From Melieria omissa (Eukaryota; Arthropoda; Insecta; Diptera; Ulidiidae): 64,000 nucleotides of DNA. Under the pieces are notes generated by a model, which was not told where the DNA came from, did not search any database, and saw only the letters and a program-made list of their open reading frames with translations. The stretch spans positions 117,007,510 through 117,071,509 of the forward strand of contig OZ020268.1 of assembly GCA_963971225.1 (NCBI GenBank), read 5' to 3'. Made by a program: the position numbers and the translations under genes. Numbering within the stretch: position 1 is the first letter of the stretch; each line of letters begins with the position of its first letter. Positions 9,603 to 21,039 of the stretch are shown piece after piece.

Positions 9603-9949
9603 ACTGGCTAGTTTGAGACAGTCAGCAGTAGCTAAAGTATTGGATCGGTTGAACTTCATCGGTAAGTCGAATTTTTTTGTTGACTGACAGATGGATATTC
9701 CTTCCCTTGTATGAAAGGACATACAATTGGCATTTTTCAGGCCTCAGTCTCGTTTTAATATATACCAAATATTTTAGAAAATTAAATCCTTGTTGGATGT
9801 TTTCTCTACGGTCTTCACTTTGCACTAACTAATTAGGAGATCAAATGATTTTGTTTCAAATTTTCTATTTCACAAAGAATATTCAAGTGCAATTGTTACA
9901 AATATTGTCAAAAAAGTTGTTATAACAAATTTAGCTCCATGGTTTTAGA

Positions 9950-10272
9950 AGGTTTATAGAGTAATATAAACTACAGTATCCGCGCCTGTCCGGTCTTAGA
10001 AAGAAGGAGATGGAAGACGCTGGGGAAACCGATATTTCAGACTTTCGAAGAGATAGCAAAGTGCAGCGTAAACTCACTACTGTCTTTCATTAAGTTCTCG
10101 GACTGGATATAAGGATATGTATGGATAGATACATATCAGTTCAGATAACACCACACAATATACCTTGGGGTACCTACCAGAAATAGTGCTATCGAAACGG
10201 CGCTAACACGTTAATTGGATGTTGGAACATCGCCACTTGAACCAACCAACCAACCAACCAACCAACCAATAT
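9950..10272 (+). mobile_element. 5'-truncated LINE 3' end with (CCAA)n tail
   Basis: The plus strand reads LSGLRKK and, after a frame change, FQTFEEIAKCSVNSLLSFIK then FSDWI and a stop near 10112. This matches the C-terminal tail pattern (EEIA...LLSFIK.S.W) shared by the LINE relics at 3.3, 32.6, 36.3 and 44.5 kb. A short 3' UTR containing ATCGAAACGGCG follows, then (CCAA)n at 10241-10268. The fragment is dead, and its 5' boundary is unclear. Confidence 0.6.
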
Positions 10273-11340
10273 ACGCTGCAAAAGTTAAGTTAACTACAAA
10301 GTTAAGAATTCTTTTCATCAGTTCCCATATATTGAAATTTTTTTATAGTCTTCCAAGTAGATGTGGTGGAAAAGTTTTTAATTTGATTGAAAATAAGAGA
10401 ATATTAGAAAATAAGAGAATATCCCAGTACTCTTGGATATTCAAACGTTTCTAAAAGTCTTAATTCATCTAAATTTACATTGCATATAAAATTTGAATTA
10501 GTTATAATAGATTCCTTAACAAGATTACAGCTGCATTTATATCTGTTTTTCATGCAGAAGTGACTTGTATCGGTATCGGTCAAAGCTTATAATTTAAGAG
10601 GAAAACATAGAACATATGTAGATATTTTTTAGGACTCTTAATAATAATCTTAATTTTTCTCTTTAACCAGATTGCAATTCAATAAGAAATATCAAATACT
10701 TTAGTGGTTATAGCCTAAAAAACCCAAAACAGATGTAGATTTTATTTTACAAAGTAATACACAACAAATATGATTTATCCAGTTGAACGGGCAGCACTCG
10801 AACCACCATTTGAAAGTTTTTTTTGCTTATGACCTAAAAAAAACTGCAGAGATAAGAACGTGGCATAGATTATTTTATAATTTCAATACAACTTCATGTC
10901 TGATTTAAAATCGAATGTTGCTGGTTTTCCAAAATTTTAAGCAAATCCAGCTGAAACCACAGACGACAGTGGACTAAGCTTTATAAACTCTTTTTAAAGT
11001 TTGAAAAAATCAAGTGGGGAAAATTGTGACATCATTTTTTGAAACTGTGAGGAAGTCGAAATTGGCTTCAAAGGCCTAAAAGTGGCTGCCATCTAACCTA
11101 ACGACTACTCATTTTCATTGCTGGCCGAACAACTCAGGACGAGTTTGCACCTAGGGATGCAAATTTTAAAGACCAACATTAATACATCGATTTTTTGATA
11201 CATCGTCAGTTAGAATCCATCCTAAGAAGACATTATCTGGAAAACAACGATGTATCGATGTTTTTAACTTATTTCTCGAAAGTAGACGTTTTTTTTTTCT
11301 TTTGTCATAATTTCAATGTTAATTCACCGCCACCTAAGCA
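10273..11340. other. No gene seen; AT-rich DNA
   Basis: The stretch is AT-rich, with stops in all frames. The CGATGTATCGATG-like words near 11175-11260 are not part of a recognised element. Confidence 0.4.
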
Positions 11341-11344
11341 AATG

Positions 11345-12016
11345 ACTACTAAGCAAAACTAACAGAATCTTACTCAAACTAAACACTTGCCCCCCAAACT
11401 CTTTTACGAACCTAAGAAAACCTAACCTAAGAAGAAAACATAACCTTACCTAACTAAATCTAAATATTATTTCGCCCCACAACACTTTTACGAACCTAAG
11501 AAAACCTAACCTAAAAGATAACTTAACCAAATCTAAGAAGAAAACCTAACCTTAAATTCTGTTAGTTTTGCTTAAAACTAAAAAACACACCCTAACTCAA
11601 ACTAAACACTTTTTTGCCCCCAAACACTTTTACGATCCTAAGAAAACCTAACCTAAGAAAGAACCCAACCTAACCTATGAAGAAAACCTAACCTTAAATT
11701 CAGTTAGTTTTGCTTAAAATTATCAGAATCCAACTTAAACTAATTTTTTTTCGACTCCAACACTTTTACGAACCTAAGAAAACCTAACCTAAGAAAGCAC
11801 CTAACCTAACCTAAGAAGTAAACCTAACCTTAAATTTTTTTATTTTTACATAAAACTTACAGAATCTAACTCAAACCACAAACAAACACAACACCTGTAT
11901 GAACCTAAGAAAACCTAACCTAAAAAGAAAACTTAACCTTAAATTCTGTTAGTTTTGCCTAAAATGAACAAAATCTAACTCAAACTAAACACTTTTTGGT
12001 TCCACAACACTTTTAC
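11345..12016. repeat. Minisatellite, about 135-bp units, rich in CCTAACC
   Basis: About five units share, in order, AACTCAAACTAAACACTTT, CACTTTTACGAACCTAAG, AAAACCTAACCTAAG and TTAAATTCTGTTAGTTTTGC. The ACTCAAACTAAACA block recurs near 11371, 11595, 11732, 11867 and 11976 (regular spacing 109-137 bp, one short unit near 11460-11480). Units have diverged by substitutions and indels. Confidence 0.8.
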
Positions 12017-13430
12017 TACATTTTCGTTTTTTCTAACAAAAAAAAAAAAAAGAATACCTGTCACCGCTTCACACTTTGTCACTTAACGTTCGGCATTGGG
12101 CAAAGTTATTTCAACTTTTCTAAATTCCCGCATTAAATCAGCGTTTCCTCAACACTTCATGACATTTTCGTTTCTTTTCGTTTCGCACAATGTTGGCAAC
12201 TTTTTCTTTCTTTGCATACTTTTTCTATTTTTTTTTGGTTGCATGAAAACGAAAACTTAAAATTAAGTCCAAATAAAAGTATAAACGAAAAAGCCAAAGC
12301 ATGAAAATGGAAAAATTGGAGCAAAGGCAAAAGCACTTAAAAGTGCACTTAGTATAATAGAAGTCGGACTATTGGTCAAGCAGCAGTAGCAGAAAAGTAA
12401 GAAAACCAACAAAAAAAAGCTGCAACGAAGCTCCACAAAACCAGGACACAACGACACAAAGTTGCGCATTTTGGACATTAGCAACAACACACCACGGCGA
12501 CAACAATTGCGAAAATACGAATAAGTGGATCTTAGAATTGCAGCCAAAATTGGAGCAGAAGCAGAAGCAGACAGTGCAAAGAAAAAAAGACAAATTAAAA
12601 AAAGTGAAAACAGAAAACACACAAAAAATGTGAACATGAAAATAGTATGAAAAAAAAAATTAGTACCAAAAGCAGGGCTAGCAACAAAAACGGCATAAAG
12701 TAGCAGCAAGTGGACAAGTGCCAAAATGAAGAAAGCGAAAAGGAAGCAAACCCTTTTGCAGTGCAGATCAGGGCGAATTGCAAGTGCAAGTGCGGCGAGT
12801 GAACAAAGACAGCGGACACGGCCAGACAGCGAACGACAAGCGGACACAGCCCTACAAGGAATGCCTAACCGAAACTCCAGAAAAAAGTTCAAAATTTGTC
12901 TAAAAACTAACACATGCATAAAAATATCCCAAATCTCACTAACACATACAAATCTGCATTTCACATTTTGGGATTTTTTCTAGTAAGTGGGAATGAAAGA
13001 ATATATTCGCATTAATACCTTCCATATTCTCTGTATGAAAGAGTGAGATGGCGATATAAACGTGGTGCGTCACCTAATTTCACAATGTCAGTGCTGAATT
13101 GAAATTTGTGTCGCGATGTTCAACAAGCGGAGGGCATCCAAATAAAGATAAGTATTAAAAGAGTGAAATTAAAATTAAATCTAATAAAAATCTAAAATAA
13201 TTTCATTTAGACAAAGTACGGAAGGAAGGACGATCTGATTGCGGTGATAAGACAACACGTTACCAGCACATTTCAACTGTGAGGGCAAATGAGGCAAGCG
13301 TCGGTTGGAATTTGGTTTTCGGCAAACGTCTGTCCCTCTGTCCTACGTATTTATTTATTGGCTTATTTTTATTTAATGTAGTTTTTTACGTTTTACTTTA
13401 AATAAATAAAAAAATTTGAATTAATTTAAT
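12017..13430. other. No supported gene; A-rich plus strand with long but low-complexity open frames on the minus strand
   Basis: From 12240 to 12980 the plus strand is strongly A-rich (AAAAGC, GCAGAAGCAG words). That leaves a 233-codon minus-strand frame full of Phe, Leu, Cys and Ser with no domain, which I treat as a composition artefact. The remaining part is AT-rich. Confidence 0.5.
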
Positions 13431-13439
13431 TTTTATTAC

Positions 13440-13765
13440 TATCAGATAGGTCTAACTGGTTTGCCGGTTAGGCGTAACTGGTTTATACGGCAGACATACC
13501 GATTCGTGCGTTATGCCTACCAGATAGGTCTGACCGGTTTTTCGGTTAGACGTAACTGAATGGTACATGCGAGACTCCATGTGAGTAAGCGAGACAGCTG
13601 TACGTTTGCCAAGGTTTCAGAGTGCATGCGTTAGAAGGTGATATCAAATCACACGGACACAAAATCAAGTCACACGTACACAAAATCAAGTCACACGTAC
13701 ACAAAAGGACTAGTCAGATTTTTCACACTGCTAGAACAAATCTGACTAGAAATATAACCGATATG
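13440..13765. repeat. Short tandem and inverted repeats
   Basis: A block with CAGATAGGTCTAACTGGTTT recurs at about 13443 and 13520 with changes. A 21-bp unit (ACACAAAATCAAGTCACACGT type) is repeated three times at about 13656-13710. CTAGTCAGATTT at 13710-13721 pairs perfectly with AAATCTGACTAG at 13738-13749, a 12-bp hairpin stem with a 16-base loop. Confidence 0.6.
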
Positions 13766-13827
13766 TTGGTTATGTATACGGGTTATATAACTAGTCATAT
13801 GACCGGTAGTCTCCTTGTAGGGAGGGC

Positions 13828-13829
<2 letters not shown>

Positions 13830-13870
<41 letters not shown>
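13830..13870. repeat. (GT)n microsatellite
   Basis: About 20 uninterrupted GT units, followed by TTGGG. Confidence 0.95.
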
Positions 13871-13873
<3 letters not shown>

Positions 13874-14640
13874 GGAATTTGCCATGCAGGAATGCAATTT
13901 CTTTTTCTAATTTTGCTCAGCAATGTTTTGTGCAACGGTGGGTGGCAAAAAGTTGGGAAAAAATTGAGACAAGCAGCACAGCAGCAGCAGCAGGAAATGT
14001 ACAATAGAATTAAAACTGCTTAAACTGCTTCCGTTTGTCTGATTAAAAACGCAGCAGCAAAAAACATTTGAGAAACGAGTGAGTGGCCGTGCAGACGACA
14101 AACGCTTCAGCAAAACCAATTGAGCCGTGAGCGCAGCAGAGAGCGAGATAGAGGAATTTTTTTGTTCTTCAAATCAATTCGGCACTTTAAATGATAAATG
14201 GCAACGACCAACTGGCAATGGCTGCCGATAATATGTTGGTGTTTTGAGGCGAAAAAAAATGGTTGCTTAAGTTTCCCAAGAATTGTAAAATTAGACGATG
14301 TTTTCGAGCTGAAGAGAAAGGGACGAGCAACTAATTGGAAGATCAGAGAATGAGTGTTGAAGCGTGGAACGATGAAGGAAAGTAGCATTAAGTAGGGTTT
14401 AGTTTACGTGAGATGTGCAGAAGATGGTTTTGGTTTGATTTTATTTGCATTGAATAAAGTAAGGTTAGGTCAGAATATTGTCCACTTTATATGAAAAATT
14501 AAAGAGCAATTATAATTATTGATGAATTTCGATGAATTCAGCGTTCAACAGTTATAGATTTTATTGAGAGTTTAATATTTATAAGTACACAGTGATCTTA
14601 TGAGACTTTTGTGGTTCCTAAGAAACAATCACAGCTCCTC
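13871..14640. other. Nothing recognised
   Basis: The stretch is mixed non-coding DNA with a GCAGCAGCAG run at about 13970-13992. Confidence 0.4.
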
Positions 14641-14649
14641 CAGTCACCT

Positions 14650-14878
14650 GTTCCAGGCGAAATTCCCTACGGGGGCCGAATGCGATTGCTCGATTGCTCG
14701 ACAGTAAGTCTGGGGAACCTTCTTGGATACCTAAATTCTACCGGGTGGATTTAGTCATGTGACTAACCAGGCTTAGTTTCGGTGAGCATGTGGTATCAAA
14801 ACGGCGTCTATGAGCTACTTTTGACTTGCAGGGGGACAACTGTGAGTCAGCCACTTCAACCAACCAACCAACTACCTG
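14650..14878 (+). mobile_element. LINE 3' UTR fragment ending in (CCAA)n
   Basis: GTGGTATCAAAACGGCG (about 14789-14806) and a terminal CCACTTCAACCAACCAACCA (14848-14867) match the organisation of the 3' end at 10.2 kb (ATCGAAACGGCG, then GCCACTTGAACCAACCAACC). Coding sequence upstream is not recognisable. The family resemblance is clear only in the 3' UTR. Confidence 0.5.
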
Positions 14879-14884
14879 TTTTAG

Positions 14885-15015
14885 CTTTAGAAATTGCGGG
14901 TAACGAGACCTCTCACTTCCTAGCCAGAATGGGCTCTGAGGCATTTATTGGCACTGAGTCTGTTCTGCTTTCCACATCTCGTCGCTACAGAAAACGAATG
15001 TCGTATGTTCCATTG
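14885..15015 (+). mobile_element. LINE RNase H fragment
   Basis: The plus-strand frame reads IAGNETSHFLARMGSEAFIG (about 14895-14954). It corresponds to the last RNase H block (GNE.AD.LAR.GS) of I/LOA-type LINEs and continues for some 15 residues. No zinc motif follows. It directly abuts the (CCAA)n tail upstream, so two unrelated LINE pieces are juxtaposed. Confidence 0.5.
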
Positions 15016-15660
15016 AACTTCATAGTACATACGACAATCGTTTTCTCAGGCGACGATATGTATAAATTTTAACTTTACTGGCCTGAGGTGCCTATTTGTT
15101 TTTTGCGGGTATACACAATTTTCCAATATTTTGTAAGAATGTTTCTTACATTTTCGTAATTAAAGTATGATAAAGTCTTTTCTAAGTTTCATGAGCTGAA
15201 AATTCTATTTACAGTATCTTCTACCTGGATCTATGAAATAGTAGCTTTATTCAATAATCTAAGGATACTCACTTTATTAGTGCACTGACATACTTTTGCA
15301 GTTCAGTGTTATGACACTGAGTTGAAATTCGGAAAGACTCTCTCATGCTCGGACTGAACTCAGATGAGAACTGATCTGAGAAAAGTGTCTTCATGGACAT
15401 TGGGCAATTCAAAAGACGTCCTTAAAAAAGTTATTAAAAACTTCTGCATTGCATGCTTTCTTCGCTGGAGCCTCATCCTAGTCCATATGAAAAGATATGG
15501 CCCAGACATGGCCAATTGAAAGACAACAATTTCCCAAAACCATGTAGAGACCACTAGAGACCTAGTTTGGTTCTAAACGATAGACATGATAGGTTTGTCT
15601 CTAACACTCATAGTTCATTTAGATTGAAGAAAAGTGAGACGGGGACTTTTAGTCTTCCAG
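15016..15660. other. Nothing recognised
   Basis: The stretch is AT-rich, with stops throughout and no element ends seen. Confidence 0.4.
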
Positions 15661-15677
15661 TGGCCAATGAGTACAAG

Positions 15678-15740
15678 AAAGAAGAAGAAGAAGAAGAAGA
15701 AGAAGAAGAAGAAGAAGAAGAAGAAGAAGAAGAAGAAGAA
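15678..15740. repeat. (GAA)n microsatellite
   Basis: About 20 uninterrupted GAA units. The Glu-rich open frame over it is a by-product of the repeat. Confidence 0.95.
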
Positions 15741-16185
15741 CAAGTACAAGAAGTTCAATTTAAACTTATTTCTCTCATTCGTGTTGACACTTTTTTAGTA
15801 GGTTTGTAATTTTTTCGTAAAATTCAAATAGGAGCTAATTTGTCGAATTTAATAACCACGTAAATAAATATATAAATAAAATAATAAATAAAAAATAATA
15901 TATTTATATTAAATAATAATAATAAATTTTATTAAATAACTAAATAATAAGTAAAATTTAATAATAATAATATATTGATCAATATTTGAGATACAAATAT
16001 TTTTTTATTTGTATATCAAACTTAAGTTATACAGCAAAGCAAAAAAATAACACATTCGTTATTTGTGTGGAAACTTAGGTGGATCAATTATTTTTATGTT
16101 ATTTTTTATTGAAAATAGTTGAAACTACTATTTGCACTTGAAACTAGTGGGGATCAATTAATTTTATTTTAATTTTATTTTTATA
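15741..16185. other. No gene; AT-rich flank of the mariner insertion
   Basis: AATAAT/AAATAA-rich DNA. A GGATCAATTA-ATTTTA-type block recurs around the mariner at about 16080, 16151 and 17050. Confidence 0.5.
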
Positions 16186-16330
16186 TCAGGTGTACAACTT
16201 TGCTTCCGCCGTTTTCCGATAGGTGGCTGTACCGGCTGAGGCTGGTTGAAATACATAGATGGTAATGCCTTTAAAGTGAGTGTGGACAGTGCCTAACGAA
16301 TTCTTGTTTTCGTATTATTCACGCTCGAAA

Positions 16331-16594
16331 ATGTCCGTTTATGTGCCAAATTCTCGCCATTTGCGGGAAGTTTTACTTTTCTGTTACAATTCGAAAAAAA
16401 ATGCAGCTGAAGCGCATCGAATGCTCTCAGAAACTTACGGTGATGCTGCTCTGAGTGAAAGAACGTGTCGGGAGTGGTTTCAACGTTTTAAAAATGGTGA
16501 TTTCGTGGTGAGTGAAAATGGTGAGTCATCCTTCAACACGACAATGCTCGGCCTCACGTCGCAAAAGTGGTCAAAAAGTACATGGAAACGCTGA
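16331..16594 (+). pseudogene. Mariner transposase, N-terminal DNA-binding part
   Basis: From the ATG at 16331 the protein reads a helix-turn-helix region (RHLREVLLFCYNSKKNAAEA, then LSERTCREWFQRFKNGDF), typical of the first HTH domain of mariner transposases that binds the ITR. The frame is authentic to about 16520 (VVSENG) and then runs out of frame into the C-terminal half, ending at 16594. The junction lies between about 16519 and 16531. Confidence 0.9.
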
Positions 16595-16833
16595 AATGGG
16601 AAGTCTTGCCCCACCCGCCGTATTCCCCAGATGTCGCCCCTTCTGACTTCCACCTATTCCGTTCGATGGCACACGGCCTGGCAGATCAACATTTTCAATC
16701 CTTCGAAGAATTGGAAAAATGGATTGCTTCATGGATAGCGTCAAAAGAGGACTCCTTTTTTCGAGTCGGGATCCGAAAATTGCCGGAAAGATGGGAGAAA
16801 GTTGTCGCTAGCGACGGACAATACTTTGAATAA
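16531..16833 (+). pseudogene. Mariner transposase, C-terminal catalytic remnant
   Basis: Starting at the deletion junction the frame reads LQHDNARPHVAKVVKKYMET, then HPPYSPDVAPSDFHLFRSM, to a stop at 16831-16833. The two Asp codons (16540-16542 in HDN and 16645-16647 in PSD) are separated by 34 residues, the DD34D signature of mariner. The first catalytic Asp lies in the deleted segment. The frame is -1/+2 relative to the N-terminal piece, so no fusion protein is made. Confidence 0.92.
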
Positions 16834-16909
16834 TACATCTGTAAGCACTTTTTCGCAATAAAGCTTTTAATTTTGGAAAAAAACGGCGGAAGCAAAGTTG
16901 TACACCTGA

Positions 16910-17275
16910 TAATTTTATTAATTTTCACGCCATTTGTTGTTTGTAGCAGAAACTAGATGAATGAAACTATGTGAATGAATTATTTTTATGTTATTTTTAA
17001 TTGAAACTATTTTAATGAAACTACTATTTGCAGTTGAAACTAATGAGGACCAATTAATTTTATATATTTTTTAAATGAGATCAAATAAAACTTAAGTTGA
17101 TTCCAATTGAGCTCAGCTTTAAGAAGATAAAAAATTCACATGAAAGTCATCTATGTATGTAATCTTCAATCTAAAATCTAGGCGTCTTTTTGAACCATTG
17201 GTTTCAACCGAAACCTATTACATATATATTACAGATATATACTATAAATCTTATATATACCATACTCTGCACTAT
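16910..17275. other. Nothing recognised
   Basis: AT-rich flank downstream of the mariner. Confidence 0.4.
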
Positions 17276-18850
17276 AACATTTCATGGTCTTTACTCCTAC
17301 ACGGCACAAAGTTGCCCCACTGTTCAGTCAGATTCCTAACTCGTCTACTTGCCATATGTTATTGTTGTTGCAGTATTTGGCTTCGTTATTGCCGCTGTCC
17401 GGCAAACGCACATTGACCATGATTTACAGATCAATTTTTGTTGTTTATGCGACAGCCGTGGTCGGCGATAACGCGACCATTTAAGCGGCTTTCGAGCGCG
17501 TCAAAGGCCACCGCAAATGTTTTTTTATGCCTCGTTTTTACATTGCAAATCCGCCAAGATTGTCGCGCGCAGATTGCAGCACAAAAAGGATTCAACTATA
17601 AATATGGGAAGAACAATTTTTCTTTTTTCGATTTACATTTAGTTTTTCTCACCAGATTCAAACAAAGATTACATTGATTGAAAAACCTGTTGAACGCTGC
17701 AACTTTTTGCGTGGATGTAATTTTTTCTAATAAAAAAAATGTATTTAAATTACATTAAATAATTTAATAATAATGTAATTTAATACAATTTAAGCGCAAA
17801 ATTGCAAAAGTGCTGTAAATATTTTATGTTGCACAAAAAAGTAGCAAATTACAGGCAATGCAGAGAGGAAAGTTGAGTTCAAAAGGTGTTCACATTAATA
17901 GCCAATTATGTGCGTAATAAGCGCTGTCAACAACAACAATAACAATAATAAACAAGACCGCAACGAAAGCAGCAGCAACAACAAAAACAACAACGATGAT
18001 TGTGTAATGCAGCCGAAATAAATGATTGCAATTTTTCAATTCACTAAAAACGCCAACAAATTGAAATCAATCAATGCAGCCGCTGGCAGCAACAGCAAAT
18101 GTTTACGTGTGTGTGTGTGTGTGTGTGTAGAGAGAGAGAGATTATCAGCAACAGCAAAATCGACTGCCATTAGCACCAACAAACTACAACTACAACAACA
18201 ACAACGTCATCTTATTAAATTGCCATCAATCATATTGGAAATCAGGCTTATTTATTATGAACGGCAGCGGAGGCGCGGAGCGAGGAGCGCATTCGCTCTA
18301 AACGATTCGGCAGCAAGGTGTGAAAGTGTCTGCAACAGGCGCTGCGCTGGGCTTGAAAGTGTGCAACACAATTTGCTGCAAAATTGCAAATGTGTAACAC
18401 TGCACTGCACTGAAGAACAGGGAAGCGAGTGAGGCAGGAGCGGCGCTTCAAAGATTGCGTTGACCTAATTTTCAACTTTTACACACTCACGCAGCAATCT
18501 GCAAAAAGGCGAGCTATGAGTGATGACTTTGTTGCCGACACGGTGCCGCTGATGTGGCTGATGAAGAAGCATTGGCCCCGGGGGGGAGGGGGACGGGGGC
18601 TGCAGCTAATGTGCTCGTTGCTGTAAGTGCAGAATGTTGCATTCATTTTAGTTTGAAATTTGATAAATGGCTGTTGATAGTAAAATGTTGCGTTTCGTGC
18701 GCAAAAAGTGCGCACCAAGTGAAAGCAAAATGTTGGTGTTTAGGCCAGAAGTGGCACAAGGATCAAATGAATAGAAAACATTTTGGTGTGGTTTAAGGAT
18801 GTGTGACAAAATGATACACTGTCATGTAATGTTTGAGAACTTGAGTGTTT
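17276..18850. other. TE-poor non-coding island
   Basis: Mixed GC content with CAA/AACAAC runs (17925-18000, 18190-18207), a (GT)n run at 18103-18127 followed by AGAGAGAGAG, and a G-run (GGGGGGGAGGGGGACGGGGG type) near 18578-18600. Open frames are driven by low-complexity sequence. No domain or splice-linked exon is supported. Confidence 0.45.
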
Positions 18851-19039
18851 AAGCAGTGCGCGTTGGTTTAGGAAATTCTCAGACACGCTTTGCTTAAGGT
18901 AAGAGTGCTTAAGTTGTTAATGAGAAGGATCGTAGTTGAAGCCAATTTGATGCAACTGAAAATGAAGCACTTGAGATGGTAAGAAAGAATAAAGATCGCA
19001 CAAGCTTTGCGCTCTAATTACCGATTGACTGAAAGATAC

Positions 19040-19790
19040 AACAGAAAAGTGAGTCTTTCGGGCTTAGAAAGACCGTGACTGAACTGGGAAATACCTCAGA
19101 CATTATGGCGAATCCTATCCAGAAAAAACAGGATACGATCTACTCTTGAATCTCGGTACTATTAGGCAGTTAGTATTGAAGTCTTAATTGACATTTTTGC
19201 CATAAACTCCATTGCTAGAAAAACGATACCTTTTGTTTTGTGAAGTCGATCGACTCAAAGATCCACAGGAGAAACGAACCTTCCTGGCATAGACGAATTG
19301 ACTGTGAAATAAGTCGGGCAATGTAATGAGGGTTGTACCTGAAAAAAGGATACATTCTAACCTTGAATCCTAAGCAATCACACCTCTCGTTCTGTAAATT
19401 CGGGCAACTGTAAGATCCAGACGACTTAACTGTAAAATACATCGGACAATGTAGTTAAAGCTTCTCCTGAAAAAGGATACATTCTAACCTTGAATCTTAA
19501 AAAACCACACCTGTCGTTCTGTAATGTCGATCGACTGAAGGATCTATTGGAGAAATAAATATACAAATTTACCGTCAAATAGGTCAGACATTCTGTACAA
19601 GGCTATTCCTGAAAAATAGGATTCATATTTTCTGTCATTGAATCACACTGTGAGTAAGCTCATTGGAGCCTTTAAAGTTTAATACTTTGTACCACAGTCT
19701 CTAATACTAGAAAAACGGCACCTCTCGTTCTGTAATGTCTGATCTGTCAAGTCTATCTATGAAAAATTAACATATAAATAGAATGAATAC
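19040..19790. repeat. Minisatellite, about 140-150-bp units
   Basis: Recurring blocks: GAAAAAAGGATACATTCTAACC-type (about 19338, 19470, degenerate at 19110 and 19612), CACACCTCTCGTTCTGTAA-type (about 19378, 19508, 19708) and ATCGACTGAAGGATC-type (about 19250, 19530). Units are diverged, so copy number is about four to five. Confidence 0.7.
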
Positions 19791-20449
19791 CTATGAATTC
19801 AAAGAACGAAGTATTTCTGTACATCCCTGTTTCGAATTTATTTTATTCAAAAATTTTTTAGACTCCCAACTACTCTTAAGACCAAAAAGAAATTTGATCT
19901 CTGGAACCATAGGGGGTTCAGGCGTCAAAAACGTGCATATTTCCACTGCCGAAAGGGTGATGGTTTTAACTGTAGAATGCTCAAGGGAGTCAAAATATTT
20001 TCATGGAGATTTTAATTGTTTTATTGCTTTGCTTTCTAGAAGTAAAACGTGCGTGATTTTTACTATTATTTTAAGACAAATTCAATTAAAACAATTATAT
20101 TAAGCCTTATGTGTGTGGAGGGGTACCCGGGTACCTAAATCACTTTTATATCGAGTCATAAAATATACTTGTATGTTACTGAGGGCTTTAAAACTAAGCA
20201 AAAACGGAAAATTTTCGTACATTGCGAACAAAAAGTTAGACATTTTCATACAATTTGTACTGGGGTATCCGCACAGGTAAGGGTGTTTTTCAGCACACAA
20301 ACTAGGGTTAAAAAATTAAAAATTTATAATTTTTTTTTACTTATTAAATATTTAAAAAAGATTATCCCCTATTTTGTAGCTTAGTATGGGCTGAAATGCC
20401 TATAGAAGGGTTGAATTGGTCGAGTATTCTAGTGTTTGGACCAGTTGTG
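19791..20449. other. No gene; possible divergent unit of the 21.2-kb repeat
   Basis: AAAAAGAAATTTGATCTCTGG-type sequence at about 19880-19905, followed by ACCATAGGGGGTTCAGGCGTC, resembles the GGACCAACAAAAAAAT...TTGGAACCATA..GTGTCAGACGTCC block of the array at 21.2-21.7 kb. A perfect 14-bp palindrome GGTACCCGGGTACC sits at 20122-20135. Confidence 0.4.
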
Positions 20450-20790
20450 AGTAAGTTTAAAAATTGAATTAAAGTCGGGTTTTTGTCTTGGCTATGCTGC
20501 AGAAAGAAGTCCAGTCTAGATCATTGATGCAGATAGAAAACTATTGGATTCTTCTCTGCATAAATGAAGAGTGAGTCTCACTAATTCATCTATACGGTCG
20601 TGGATCGAACTTAACCTTGGCCATTCTGGTGCAAGTTAAGAATAAGTTTCACCAATTGAATAAAAGTGAAGCTATTGTCTTTTTTATGCTTACCACAGAA
20701 CTAAGTTTATCATTGATTAAGTTTGGAATCTTTTCTTTAGATAATTAATAGTGAGTCTCATTAATTCACTCAACGGTCTTCAATTGGGTT
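20450..20790. repeat. Two-copy diverged tandem duplication (about 180-bp unit)
   Basis: AAGTTTAAAAATTGAATTAAAGT at about 20452 is echoed by AAGTTTCACCAATTGAATAAAAGT at about 20644. GAGTGAGTCTCACTAATTCA at about 20569 is echoed by AGTGAGTCTCATTAATTCA at about 20749. Confidence 0.65.
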
Positions 20791-21039
20791 TGCGTCTGCA
20801 CTAAATTATCTTAACTTAACCTAACCTTCTATCGTATTCTAATTTCAAACAATATTTTAAGCCATAAAAACGACTCTGTCTCCGGCGAATAAGAAGAAAA
20901 GTCTACTCAGGCACCAAGTTTTGTTTGAGATCACCAGTGTTTTAACCTAAAATTTCTTTTTGTGGCGATTAACCTATAATACACGAGGGGTCAATGCAGT
21001 AAAACCTTAGTAGGAGTGTCAGTGTTTCTCATTAATTAC

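Larger units (their letters stand above)
16186..16909 (+). mobile_element. Internally deleted mariner element (724 bp, DD34D) with perfect ITRs and TA duplication
   Basis: TCAGGTGTACAACTTTGCTT plus the next 10 bases (16186-16215) is mirrored exactly at 16880-16909, a perfect 30-bp inverted repeat. The flanks are TA at 16184-16185 and TA at 16910-16911, the canonical mariner target duplication. Inside are the N-terminus and C-terminus of a mariner transposase, joined after loss of the middle. Autonomous mariners are about 1.3 kb, so roughly 0.5-0.6 kb is missing. It cannot encode a working transposase but retains the ends needed for mobilisation in trans. Confidence 0.93.

Noticed and set aside
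12263..12964. 233-codon minus-strand open frame, hydrophobic
   Set aside because: The plus strand is A-rich and lacks TTA/CTA/TCA. The product is Phe/Leu/Cys/Ser low-complexity with no domain, and overlapping frames on the same strand look alike.
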